Source of the DNA: an uncultured Bacteroidales bacterium
Lineage (GTDB): Bacteria > Bacteroidota > Bacteroidia > Bacteroidales > Paludibacteraceae
NCBI GenBank assembly: GCA_903929065.1
Contig: CAIYTJ010000425.1
Location: 1-6,885 of the forward strand
Reading direction: 5' to 3'
Length of the DNA: 6,885 bases
The notes below the pieces were generated by a model, which searched no databases, was not told where the DNA came from, and saw only the letters and a list, made by a program, of their open reading frames with translations. Below, piece by piece: positions 6,654-6,885 of the stretch (position 1 is its first letter; each line of letters opens with the position of its first letter). A program made the position numbers and the translations under genes.

Positions 6654-6885
6654 TTAGTTGAAAATAAGATTATCAACTTTGTTTGAATCGGTGATTTTTT
6701 TGATGTAAAAATTTTCGAAAACCGGTTTATCTGTCAGCTTATCAACACGATAAAGTTGTAAAATCAGTTTTTTCTGAACACTTTCCCATTCTTTGATTTG
6801 CTGATAAGGAAAATGACTTTGCGGTTTTCCGACAAATTGCGACAAAAACTCAGCAGCTTTCTGAATACAGCGGCCATCGGCAGAT
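6654..6885 (-). CDS. Alginate lyase family protein, PL38-like (C-terminal 76 residues only)
   Basis: 3' end of a second alginate-lyase-family gene whose 5' part lies beyond the window. The frame is open from its TAA (6656-6654) to 6884, giving 76 residues that start SADGRCIQKAAEF. They align without a gap, and to the same C-terminal end, with residues 314-389 of the downstream gene. By hand count about 37 of 76 positions are identical, including SADGR, the FPY..QI.EW block and QLYRVDK. The two are therefore diverged tandem paralogues. The catalytic NNH and HYS blocks are outside the window, so activity cannot be judged. The TTG at 6845 is not a real start, because homology continues upstream of it. 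The 15-base gap to the next gene indicates a shared transcript. Confidence 0.88.
   Translation of the reverse strand, partial: SADGRCIQKAAEFLSQFVGKPQSHFPYQQIKEWESVQKKLILQLYRVDKLTDKPVFENFYIKKITDSNKVDNLIFN

Noticed and set aside
6159..6686. 175-codon open frame on the plus strand
   Set aside because: Antisense to the PL38-like gene and running across the gap into its paralogue. The Phe/Ile/Cys-rich product is typical of reverse-complement frames.
6654..6845. Stand-alone 63-residue protein starting at TTG 6845
   Set aside because: The frame continues open to the window edge, and the extra residues (SADGRCIQKAAEF) match the downstream paralogue, so this is the tail of a longer gene.

Overview
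The window is a compact piece of an alginate-degradation locus from a member of the Bacteroidota. The signs are AT-rich DNA with A-rich leaders in place of strong Shine-Dalgarno sites, type IX secretion (T9SS) C-terminal sorting domains on two proteins, and lyase families typical of marine or gut Bacteroidota polysaccharide utilization loci (PULs). The genus cannot be read from the sequence; an aquatic or anaerobic Bacteroidales/Marinilabiliales-type organism is my inference.

All six genes lie on the minus strand, so transcription runs from high to low coordinates. The order is: the 3' end of an alginate-lyase-family gene (6654-6885, cut by the window edge); a complete tandem paralogue (5469-6638, PL38/PF05426-like); a T9SS-exported protein with a probable concanavalin-like beta-sandwich (4408-5430); a PL6 beta-helix alginate lyase with a T9SS tail (2583-4304); a PL17 oligoalginate lyase with an N-terminal toroid and a heparinase II/III-like C-terminal part (370-2571); and a KdgF-like cupin (1-333, probably lacking only its last few residues). 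Gaps are 15, 38, 103, 11 and 36 bases, which fits one operon. No stretch without a gene exceeds 103 bases, and no tRNA, rRNA, mobile element, CRISPR array or factor-independent terminator was seen.

Inferred division of labour: the PL6 enzyme and the beta-sandwich protein are exported by T9SS to the surface or outside, where alginate is bound and cut to oligomers. The PL38-like and PL17 enzymes carry only a signal peptide and probably finish depolymerisation in the periplasm, PL17 releasing unsaturated monouronate. The cupin has no signal peptide and probably converts that sugar to the linear keto form (DEH) in the cytoplasm. The SusC/SusD pair, the DEH reductase and the KDG kinase/aldolase expected in such a locus are not in this window.

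The least explained parts are the beta-sandwich protein between the lyases, the side-by-side PL38-like paralogues, and a perfect 11-bp stem that ends just upstream of the PL6 ribosome-binding site.
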